Shown: positions 9,101 to 21,100 of the stretch, one piece after another
Layout: every line of letters begins with the position of its first letter
Numbering within the stretch: position 1 is the stretch's first letter
Origin: Ophiothrix spiculata
Lineage: Eukaryota > Echinodermata > Ophiuroidea > Amphilepidida > Ophiotrichidae
Length of the DNA: 23,552 nt
NCBI GenBank assembly: GCA_000969725.1
Contig: JXSR01S002669.1
Direction: 5' to 3' (one strand)
Made by a program: the position numbers and the translations under genes
The notes under the pieces: generated by a model
The model's input: the letters and a program-made list of their open reading frames with translations, nothing else
The model's database searches: none
What the model was told of the DNA's origin: nothing

Positions 9101-12100
9101 TGTTAGTTACGCATCGTCTTTCCAGTAAGTGCTGAACAACATGAAAATAGAGCCAAATAATAACAAGTCTTCGCGAACTATCGAGCCTTTATTGGAAACA
9201 TTTTTATGTGTTTTTTTATACCAAAAATGTTTATTTGTCACATATTTTCTACTGAATTACGTCTTAGGAGGCAAACATTTTCGAATTATCAATTTAAAGG
9301 AATTTCATCCGATATGATGGCATTGCACCCTTGGGTGGTTGGGTGACCCAATTTTTTATAGCTGTTTACAATATTCTATTAACTGAGAAACAAATATAAA
9401 AAGAATTCTGTAGCTCGGTACGTCTTATCAACTAGATATTTTTTACTGTATAATGGTATATTTCGCGCTACATTATTTATTTTTGCGCTCAATTTGCTTA
9501 ACGCGAAAATAAATGTAGCACAAAAAGTGGTATGTATATACAGCTGCACGTTAAAATAATCGCAAGCTCAAAATTAACGTGCTCGAAATGATTCAAAATA
9601 GCTCAAAATTAGCCAAGAGCGAAAATTGCTGAGCGGGAAAAAAAATTGACGTATACAGTACCTTTACATCTGCATGAGTACTTGGTAGTGGTTTAAGATC
9701 GCATTTCAAGGCGTGGTAGTGATTATCTATCGGGTTCTCATCTGAATTGGCTTCTTCTTTCAGTACGGTCATAGCAATCTGGATGTCACTCAAGGCCTAA
9801 AGCAGGAAAATCATGAAAAAAATTGTCACCAAATGTTTGCACAACTTCATCTGCACTGTCATATCAAAATGAATACAAATGTCTAAAATCATTAACATTT
9901 TGATGTTTTATGAAAAGATTACTCTTTCACCTTTATCATGGTACCTAAATTTTTAAAGATTTCGGTAGTATCACTGCATAATTAGTTTCTAAATAATCAA
10001 CAAAATAGATACCAATGCCAGAAAAGCATTTCAACACAATGCTGTAAAAAGTCAATGTATGACACTGTTTTCCACTGTCTGTTTTACTTATTTATATTTA
10101 TTTAGCAGAGAAATTGTGACTTATGTTTTCACTGCTGATTTATGATGAATGCAACTTGCATTTTATCATCTCTTCAGTAAATCAGATCTGTTGGGTTTTT
10201 GTGGTAAAGACCATCTTTCGGAGAACAACATAAGTATGCTGCAAACAATTCATTACTGGTGATATAAAATTTGTGAGTCCATGTTACATCGTTGTGAAGA
10301 AACAAAACAAGATCGAAACAGGTAATTTTGAGTTTCAAAATGTTTCAAAAGTACTGATGTTTCGGACGGAAGTCTTTCATTGGAGTAAATAAATATGGGG
10401 GGTGTCTGTGAATGCGAGAGAAAAGGGGAGTGTGCGCTGAAAGATGCGGCATGCAATACGCGAGGCCGGGCGTGAGGCACGGTCACAGACACTATCCCGC
10501 GAAAATAAAAATGCCAAAATTGAATTAAATCAAGAAAAGTCATGAAAAGGGAGATCAGAGCACTGCTGAAGGAGTGGTGGGTGGAAAAGGAGGAAAGAGG
10601 GTGAAGGACAATTAAAGTCTAAAGGCAGCGAATTGGATGTGTAGGCCCTTGCTGTTTATTTAAAAAAATGCTGCAAGTATTGAGAATGATTTTGCCAAAT
10701 GTTTTCATGTAACCTTCTGTTCATCTATCGTGATAACAAACACACCAACATATTTAAAGAAAAAAAAACTCAATTACCTCAAGAAGAGCTAGTTTTGCTT
10801 TGAGTTCTTGCTTCGTCCTGATAACAGGCGGTCTCTGCATGCTGTAGAAACAAAAAAGGATTTGTTTTTAGATAAACAAGAAGGATAGTCAGACCTAAGC
10901 ACAAACAGTAAAATACTTGTTTTCAGTGAGGAAGGTCCTGAGTTCAAACCCCACTGGTGCCCCCAAAAAAAGCTGAGTGTGCTTAAAATTTTAGATTTCA
11001 TTTAAAGGCAAAAAAAAAATATATTTTATACGTTTTTGCCTAATTTAATTTACTGTATAAGTGGTATTTTTCGCGCTACATTTATTTTTCGCGCAAAATG
11101 AAAAAAGCACGAAAATAAATGCTTATTTGTTGCAAAGGAAATTCCATAGAAGTCAAATGTTCATGCACGCGCGAAAATAAAAACGCGCGAAATGGTCCAA
11201 AATTGGCCGTGCGCGAAAATTACTGAGCGCGAAAATATTGGCGTTTACAGTAAATTACATAAAGTCACCTTTTCAGAGGGATTTTGATAAACTAAAAATT
11301 GTAGTAATGTTGGTTTTAACCCCAATATATCATGGTTACAAATTACTACACTGGTCCCCGGGCCCTTCCTCTTTGGTCCCAACAAGAAATGTAAGGAGAA
11401 CATGAACTTGCCATTATTTTATTACATGAACTATTGCATAGAACGCTGAATTTTCCTGCAATTTCATTCAAAAATGAGTATCGGCCCCCCTGTTAAATTC
11501 CTGGTATTGCACGGCACCACTTCAACGAAAAAATTGGTACAGACATAAGAGCTTTAAAAGTCATTGAAATTTGAAAGTAGAACCAAAATTGTGAGCAAAA
11601 TATCCTTTCTATCATTTGTTGGCATGTCATTTTCAAGGAAAAATCCAGCAAGGAACAACATATATATTTTACCTACCCAAAATTATGTGGAACCCTTGTG
11701 TAGAACTCGTCGCAAGCTTTAATCAGTTTGTCGCCTATTACATTGCTATTAATACAAGTCTCTATCTTTTTCAATGCCAAATAACCGGCTTTGATTTGGT
11801 CCGTAGTCAGTTTTCCCAGCGGGGCTTTCTGTGCGTCATATTTCATTTCGATGATTAAGTCCTCCATTGCTTTCACATTGCAGATCATTTGGATGATATC
11901 CTGTGAACATTTAAAAAGACGATGATTTAATGATACTAATAAGGGCTTTAAAAAATGTGATTCAAAAATAGCTTGACCTCATGAATCAATATATAGATGA
12001 ATCTGACTAGCCATGTCATGTACTGAAAAGTCAGGTGCTTCTGCTCAAATGGGTGTTTTATCAATCTAAATTGGGATTTTTATGTGTGTTTTGTACTGTG

Positions 12101-15100
12101 TTATCATAGAAATCAGATTTGGTTATTGCATACATGAATGAATTCAATAATGAAATTGACACCCATCATGCACCAATTTGTGTTACAGTACGTTTTTGCA
12201 TAACTGAACTTCAGTGGTGAGATGAGCAGGGGTAATTTGAAAATTAGTGATGTGCAATAAAATGGCTTATTTGCTACTTGTCCAAAGATCCAATGTTTGT
12301 CTGATTCTCAGGTCGCAATGATCAACTTGTTATCAGAAATTAACAATATAGATGTGCCATGCGCTGCTCCATGACATTTATTGTATTTCTCAGCCTTTTG
12401 TGGATTAGAGTCGAACACACTGTCGATTAAAAGTGAAGGTCATATCTATTACCATCTTTCAGATTGCTCAATACCAAAAGATAACTTGGCTGTATGTTAA
12501 TTAAAACGTAAAGGCTAAACTATGTTGACATGGCTGATTCAACATGATTCAATGCACCCTCTCTCCCATCCCCAAGTGGACCAAGCAGCCCTAATCCACC
12601 CTACTGATCACATAATCCAAGTCCTCATATCTACTCTACTATACCTGCAGTCTCTTGTCTACCTTGTAGTCTTGAACAATGCATCCTCTCTCCCATCCCC
12701 AAGTGAACCAAATGGTCCAAGCAGCCCTAATCCATCCTACTGATCACATAATCCAAGTCCCCATATCTACTTTACTGTACCTGCAGTCTCTTGTAGTCTG
12801 GAACAATGCATCCTCTCCCCCATCCCCTAGTGTGCCAAATGGTCCAAGCAGCCCTAATCTACTCTAAGGGTCACATGATTCAAGCAATCCAATCTACTCT
12901 ACTGTAGCTGTATTCTCTTATCCACCTTGGAGTCTGAAAGAGATTGGATCACTCTATGGCATAAGCATCTCCTCTGCAAGGGAGTGAACCAACCTGGACC
13001 ACATAGTCTAAGTAGCCCCAATCTACTCTACTGACCACATGATTCAAGTACCCCAATCTGCTCTACTGTACCTGCAGCCTCTTGTCCAATTTGGAGTCTG
13101 GAACAGGTGGTTTCTTGCTGCCTTTGGATCCAGAGTCTGTTTCTTCTTTACCCTATGAAATAATAATAAAGCATACAAGTAAACCTTCACAAGGGGCAAC
13201 AAACTAGGTGTTTCGTCTTTTGTGTCTGATGGCTGTTTTCTAATTATTTCCACTCTGATTTCCATATGACCCGTTAACCTGCTCAACCTAAACTTATTCG
13301 AAATTTGATTATCAATTACCGAAATGGCAGTATAAAAATCAGTTATGCAGAGATTTACTGGAAAAATTCTGGAACAGCAAGATTAATTTATCAGTCTCAA
13401 GAGATGAAATTTCAAAAAGTTTTTATGTATTGTTATCAGAAGATAACATACCGTTACAGTATCATGATTACATAAACCAACACTACCTGAAAGCGTTTTG
13501 TTTAAAATTCTTCATTCCAATAACCTCATTTATCTGCATCTTAGGATACCCGATCAAAAACTAGTAGGGTACCTAGATACAAAATTCCCCATACAAGTCC
13601 CAACCATAGCTTTTTCAATCACTTTTTTCCTCCAAAAGGGTTTTAAGTGTAAGGCATTATTTATACCCATGGGAAAAGTATGTCAAATGTGCCTAAATGA
13701 AGAGAGTAGTTCAAAAAAGCACCAAAATGCATCAGATAAACACCCAAAATATTGATTGCGGTCACCCCTGAAAAACAGGACATCGTAACTCATTATCTGT
13801 AGGGTTTCAGTGCTTAACTGTTTTTCCAACTAATCTCATGACAAATATCAGTAATATAAAACAAATATTGTTTTTATTTTGAGCATTATTAAAATGATTT
13901 CCCCTGGGTAATTTAAAAACCCTATACCCTCAGATTTACTTTGGGCATAGCTGGGACCATAAAAACCTGGGCATAGTCATGGTTTGAAATCACTTCTGGG
14001 AGATAATTGTCACCATGCCCCTCATAAGCAGCTAACATTTGTGATTTGCAAACATACCTTTGTAGAGTAATCCATCTCTAGCATATCATATTTGCCAGCA
14101 ACCTTCTCAAAATCATTTCTCTCATCCCAAGCGTTTCTCGTCTTGTCATAAAATTTCTTCTCAAAGGTTTTCTTGGCTTCATTAAGATCAGGACCACATG
14201 GCACAAGGGTGTTTTGTCCCTTCATTCCAACTGAAATCATATAAAACAAATCTCAACCTTTATGATATACTTTTGCACTTTTTTACCCCAAAACAGGAAC
14301 TTCGCATAACAACTTGCACAACAAGACTCCTTAAAATAGCTCTAACGCCTATGCCCGAAGTGTAAAGATTTGGAAAGGGAGCCAAAATCTAGAAAACCAA
14401 TCAATGATAACTTTATCAATGATAACTTTTGATAAATATTTGGCTATTTTCTTTATTGTTTTCTTTATTATTTTGAAAATCCAAAAACTTGGGCTAAATT
14501 TTCTTCTGGCATTTTTGCAATAAAATGTTTTATCTTCAAGAGAGGATTTTAAATTCCTAAATTTCAGCATATTTTCAACCACCAATAAAACTTTCTACAA
14601 ACACTTTAATTTTACTACTAATGAGAGTGAGTTTGTTATTATTATTCTTGGATATTGCTCAGTAGACCCTGGTGCACTTTTGTTGAACTAGGAACATATG
14701 TCCTCGCATGCAGTGCACATTACTGAAGTATCTTTGCAACATCATACATGGACAGACATATTAATGGGTCGAAAAGATAATCATGTCTTTATTATCATTA
14801 ATCCTTTGTGACATTGATCCCTAAACAGCAACAATCTGCTGGGATTTTTGGTGCAGACGTGACGTCACAGACAGTGCTGAAAAGTGGGTGAAAAATAAGG
14901 GGGGGGGGAACCTGATGACAGGAGAGCCATGATTTTGTTTAATAATATATTGCACCTACCTCTTCCCCATCTAAACCAAACGTAATAACGTGACTTGCCA
15001 ATTTCTTGAAGGAGCTGAATAATGTAATATTTATTGTTGTTATTCTTTAAGTTGGTCTGTAAAATAAACATCAATTAAAATAAATCATTAAATTCTTAGT

Positions 15101-18100
15101 CACCGAGTGTGATTTTACTTCTTTTTGGCTATACATTATGAAACAATGTGACAGTGTGTTTAGCATTAAAGGCAGTAGAGCCGTGCGATGAAAATCACGA
15201 CATGATATAAACATACACACACGTCTTACATGTAACGCTCTACTTGATTTGGAATATTTTATGTTTGAAAGGGGATGTACGATTTTCCCAATAATGTCTT
15301 ATTATCTGGAAAATAACTGACTTCATTCTCGATTTAAATTTTTAATTAAGAATAAAAGACAACATTATTTGTTTTGCCTGTCATCTATACTATCGTAATA
15401 CCCCCTGCAGGTGCCCATTACTCAGAATAATGTACACTCGCGGTCTAAAGTATTTCCGCACAAACACTTTATTCAGCCATATCTCACAAGGCGTTTATAA
15501 GGAAAACTATCGGGAAACTTATGTTGCTTTTGGTCAGATCTGATAGGTAATCTAGTTCAGTGTTAAATTGAGCTCCGTATGGGATCAACCCTCTCACGTA
15601 CGGGTAGGGGACAACAACACAAATGGGTCGAAAAACGTTTTGTGATTAGTGGTCATATGGAATGTGTATGTAATAGAGTGACAAGCAGGCAATTAAATGT
15701 CCTGGTCACGCTTGACTTCGCCAAGAAATGCTTGGAAGCAAACGAAAAATGATCCTTCAAAGCCCCCCAGTTTACAAAAATAGGGCTGTGGTAAAAGTGG
15801 AATGGTCCCTGGCGGTGTATGACATTTTAAAAGGTTTTTAGAGGTTTTCAATCTGTCATTTACTGTCACAAAACACTCCACATTCATCACAGGCCTATTT
15901 TTGTAAAACTGGTGGGGCGTTGAAGGATCATTTTTCGTTTGCTTCTAAGCATTCTCTTGGTCAAGCGTGACCAGGACATTTAATCGCTTGCTTGTCACTC
16001 TATTACATATACACATTCCATATGACCACTCAACTTGAGCGGTGAAGTGACCTTGACTCAGGCGTTGTCAAATCAAATTTGACCTAAAAATCATGTTTTT
16101 CGACCTATTTGTGTTGTTGCCCCTACCCGTACGTGAGGGGGTTGATCCCATTCGGAGCTCAATTTTACACTTAACTATATTACCTATCAGATCTGACCAA
16201 AAGCAAAATAAGTTTCAAGATAATTTCCTTATAAACGCCGTGTGAGATATGGCTGAATAAAGTGTTTGTGCGGAAATACTTTAGACCGCGAGTGTATGCC
16301 CATAAGATGACAGGCAAAACAATAAGTCTTACCTTTATTCTCTTTTTTTTTTCTTTTTTGAACACACTTAAAAACCGAAAGCCGAATCATGACCTTATTT
16401 TTACGGAATAAGGGGACAAAATTCCGGAATTTTGACAATGGAAAAAACAAGGATTCTTTCAAATTGCGCTACCTTTAGGATTACACCAATACTCAAATGC
16501 AAACTGATGTGCTTATAGGCAAGCTCGGACATATAGCGCAGTGAAAAAAATTGCCGACTCCCCCTTCAACTCAATGCAGAAAATGACGGTTTTCAGAAAT
16601 TTTGATTGATTCTAGCAAATTTTCAAGATATTTTGATTCCAAAATCATGTGAGATGTGTTGAATTCAAACCACAATAAGATAACAAACACCTAATCATTT
16701 CACACATTTCATTCTTGATAAATAGGATATAAAATGAAGGAATGCCTGGCTGAAGTATTGATTGATTTCAGCACGCATGAAGTTTAACACCAGTTATTTT
16801 TTAGACCACTGCCCTGCGTATGACGTAGGTCCGCTTTCGGCTATTATACAAACAGTAATTTATTGGACAATTTAAAAATAACTCCAAAGTACATAGCCCT
16901 ATTGATTGTAAATGCTACCCCTACCCTGGATTTTGTTTACACTGTCCAATTAATTGTCATTTTACCTACAAGACATGGTATCATTAGCACCATTATTTAC
17001 GTACGGTACACACTTTTCAGTCTTGAAACAGTTTCTGACTGCTTTGGTAATAATCAACTTTGATAACCCAAAAATTATGCTACATAGTGTAATTCAAATT
17101 GTAGTAGTTGTTTAAAATCTCAAGTATGTGGATTTTACAGTATCTGCTCCTGCTTTAGTTCGTTGCCATAAATCTTGTCATGTGAGTGCAAGAAAGTTGT
17201 TTCTGAAAAGGCTGCCTTACGTTTTAATAATTCAACACCTAGTTACTAGAATGTGAAAAATTCCCCTAAGTTTCCCTGGCATATGTCAGTGGCTCTCGGA
17301 AAAGAGCCGCTGACCCAAGACTGGAGATTATACGATGTGCAATCCAAATTAATGACAAGTGGCAGCTATTGCAGATATGACTGGCAAGACAATCTTGCCT
17401 CCCTCACAAATTACCTGATTTAACATGGCATCAAAGATATCTGATCCTTCCTTGTACACATGTGCCTTGCCGATCATTTCTGTGCATTCTGAATCCACCG
17501 GTGCTGAATTGCCAGTCAATCTCACAGTCTTTACAGCTAGAAAAGAAATGAAACAATTGTAATTGGAAGGCACTGAGATTGAGTGATACAGAAAAAGCTT
17601 ATTATATCAACCTTTGATACAAGAAAATTCCTGAAAAGAAGTATTTTTCTTTACCAGTGAAACATTATTTCTTTTGTACTTTATTGTTTTTCCCTAAATA
17701 AAACCAAATTTGGATATAAAGAAATAATTTCTATGTCCCCAGTAACTTCCCTATATAATGAGTTTTACTGTAAACGTAATAACTGTACAAGAAAATACTG
17801 TTCAAGCTGTAAAAATATTATATGACTTGAAGATTACAATTTTTCCAGTGGGAGCAATGGTATACAATACAAATACTGATTGCTGTAATGAGAATGGGTA
17901 AAATTATTTCACCATGCAAGGTGTTCACAAAACCATGAGATTATGCCCAGAGCACACTGTTTGCAGTGCATTGCTCCAATAGTGACAAAACAAATCTGGC
18001 AGTTTCAATGACCTCATCAATATAGATCTAATTCTAAAAATGACCAACAGCTTTTCGCTGCTGTGATTGGTTAATGGAGATGCACCTCTGTCACGCCCTT

Positions 18101-21100
18101 GTTATATATAATTGCATTGTTAGTATACCGTATTGTTAATGTAACCACGTTTCAATTATGCAATAGTCTTTCTTTTCAACAAGAGCAGGGTCAGAAATTG
18201 GACACTATACCGCGAATCCATTCATCCAAAGATTCTCGCAAAATCTCAATGATGAGAATCCATGTAGATTCATATGAATACTCACAACATTGTATTCAAA
18301 CATTGGTAAAATGTAAGTTTCCCAACTTCACATGTAAACAATACTTGATCTTGACTGTAGTCAATGTTTTTTCCAATTGTTTTTCAAGAAATCACAAAGT
18401 TAAACCAATTCTCATACAAACTTACTTGAAACAAACATTCTTTCCACCAAACTTTCTAAATAATAACCCGAGAAGTAGGTGAATATTGTGATTTAAAGTT
18501 GGTCATTTCGATCTCGCAATTTTTGATTCTCTCACAACGTTGTTATCATTTTGATGAATGGGGGTGAGTGATGATAATAATTGGTTGATTTAAAGGTCTA
18601 ATTATCTAATTCATTATTTTTTATTATGATGGCCATAAATTCTTAACTTACATGATAATGATTTGAATTATATCAATAAATTGATTTTAATTGGTGGATT
18701 TGCATTCTTACATTTTACTTTTGTACTTAACTGGTGAACACCCCTATTTTCAACAATGCAAGGATCCATTTCTGCCAGCTTTATGTGTGAATGAAATGTA
18801 AACAATAAGGCACATGATCTGCCTATGTGAATGTTCAGTGAATAACCTTTGGTCAGTTGATGATCTTAATATAGCAAAACAGAGATATTGTTTTCTGTGA
18901 TTTTGTACTGTTTTTTAGGCCCAAAATAGTACAAACATGACAAAAAAAATCATTTTGGGCCAATTTTGGCAATATTTCAAAAAATAACTCAAAAAAACAA
19001 AAACGTTCCTATACATGTGTTTCTAGATTCCAAAAAGCATAAGAGGTCAAACTTTTATTTTTGCAAAATTAAGTTAGGTTGTTTACAAATAGTGGGCCAT
19101 GAACAAGGGTTTTTGGACCTCTTGTCCAAAATCATACATTTTGGTCCAAAACTGACCTAATCATCATCTTCTACATGCAAATCCACATCTAGAAATGATA
19201 CTTATGTGGATTTACTTATCGGTCGCTAAGTTACAAAGCATAAAATATTTCTGGAAATAAGGAGTTAACTGTGCCCTTAAGTCAATACAGGAAATTGAGA
19301 ACCAGCAATACAATAGAAGACAATTGTGGCAACTTTTTTAAGATTTTGGCTTAAATATGTGTTCCAAGAGCATAAATATGTATTGAATACAGGTCGGTTT
19401 TGTGACTTTCCTTATCTTTATTAACAGCTTTTTTGAGATTTTGGCCCAAATATAAGCCACACGAGCATAAATATTTACTGAATACAGGTTGGGATTGGCA
19501 ATTTTCCCATGTTTGTTTTTAATAGATCCCAAAATCTTGACGTCCCGATTTTTGGCCATTTTCATTTTTGGCCATTTTGAGATTTGTACATCGGGACAAT
19601 CCCGATAAATTTGGGACAGTAAGCAGGTATATTAACCCCACTTGCAACCAATTAGATGACAGGAATTCATACACTTCGCATGATATCTAGGTCCACCATA
19701 AAACAGTAATTTAGAGCATGTGGAGTGGATTACAAATTTACAGTGCACTCTGTGTGCTGCTCTCTGGAAGGTGTTAAGTGCATTTTGTATGTTTTTCTTT
19801 ACCTAGAAGTAGTTGGGTAAAGTTTTTTTTTTCTTACTCATCTTTGGGGCAAGTTGTTTTTTTTGCCGCCTACGGCGGAGAAGGTTTTTTTTTCAAAAAA
19901 ACTTCCATGCCCCCCCCTGAGAATCAAATGGTGTGCCCCTAATCAAACAAGGATACTCAAAAAGCCTATGGATTACAGCACTACTTACAAGGGCTTTACT
20001 TTTCTTTACCCACCTTCATTAGCGCTTTTTGGAGCCCTTGATTTGGTCGACTTTCCTTTCTGTGATGGTTCCTGTTTTATCTTTGGCTTTGCTCCATCAC
20101 CTTGATTGGTAGCAGCACTCGAAGTACTCGCCTGTGACCTCCTGTTTTCTTTTACTTTGGGGGGTGGGGCTGATGAAGAAGGTGGTGCCTTGTGATCTGT
20201 GAAGAGATGAAATAAGCTATGAAATTTTGATTCTGTCTGCCAAAATTTTTATGGGTTTTTTTGAAAAAATTGCAAAAATTTTTGCTCATAGAATTGAAAA
20301 TTTCCTAGGTAAATTTTTAGAATAGGTCCCATTCAATATGAAAATGCTTCAAAATGTTCTCTGATATTCATAGGTTGCTCCAAAAATTTATTTAAAGTCA
20401 GTGAATGAATTCCATTACTGTAAAGTGAATTCCTTTACGGAAGTCGAACCGTGGAGGAATTTCTTAATATTAAGGAATTACGACTTTTCCCAAACTGATA
20501 TGATTAATGCAGGTTCTCCCTACACTTTCACTAATAATCATAATCTCAGGGTTACATTAATGTTGGTGTCACACTTAGTCATTTTGAAGCTTAGTGGTTT
20601 TGCAAATTATTTTAACTTGAAAAATCTTATTGTTTTTTCACTTTTCTTGGTATTTTGGCTAGAAAATACTACCCATAACAATAATTTGTGGCGTGTGCAC
20701 TGTAAATAGAACATGAGACTCGCATGGAATGGCCAGGGTTCAAAAGGGTGATTGAGTCAATAGCATTCTAAACTAGTGGTGAACAGTACATTGTTGTTGC
20801 AATACTGACTACATCTATAGGGTAAACCGGGGTAAAAAGGTAAATATGGTTATGGGTTATGTAACATACCGGAAAAGCTCCAGGTGTCAATTTTCATGGG
20901 TAGTGGAAATATTTGATGCCATAATTTTGTAAAATATTACAATTCTAAGCAATATATGGATACAGGTTGTGTATCTTATAACCCATTGCAAAATTAAAAG
21001 GAAATTCCACAGTGAATTAAAATATTTAGGCTCTTACAGGTCAGAAGGTTGGTTCAAAAGGTCAAGTGATAGAAAACGTTGAAATACCTGCTACTTTTGA

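Larger units (their letters stand above)
8162..9443 (-). other. Intron 10, middle
   Basis: No gene. It holds a run of 19 C (8319-8337), a modestly CpG-rich patch around 8440-8540 and a 50-bp direct repeat (separate entry). Confidence 0.6.

Noticed and set aside
8837-9266. Solo or paired long terminal repeats
   Set aside because: Direct repeats are only 50 bp, the filler is 330 bp and there is no primer site, polypurine tract or coding sequence.
10900-10990. tRNA gene or complete SINE
   Set aside because: Only a B-box-like GAGTTCAAACCCC is visible; no A box, no cloverleaf and no SINE tail.
12522-12867. Two overlapping plus-strand open frames with similar peptides (MHPLSHPQV)
   Set aside because: The similarity is explained by the 127-bp tandem repeat; the frames are antisense to copies of exon G.
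14860-14867. TGACGTCA as a CREB-type regulatory site
   Set aside because: An 8-bp palindrome in mid-intron without other support; expected by chance at this scale.
16180-16462. Minus-strand open frames in the right arm of the foldback element
   Set aside because: The same peptide stretch ([13 protein letters not shown]) is encoded by the mirrored left arm; it reflects the repeat, not a gene.
18099-18482. Plus-strand open frame of 127 codons in intron 3
   Set aside because: No domain, no splice context and AT-rich low-complexity composition; open by chance.
20401-20709. Plus-strand open frame of 102 codons, hydrophobic C-terminal half
   Set aside because: Hydrophobicity follows from T-rich sequence; nothing homologous recognised and it lies in an intron.
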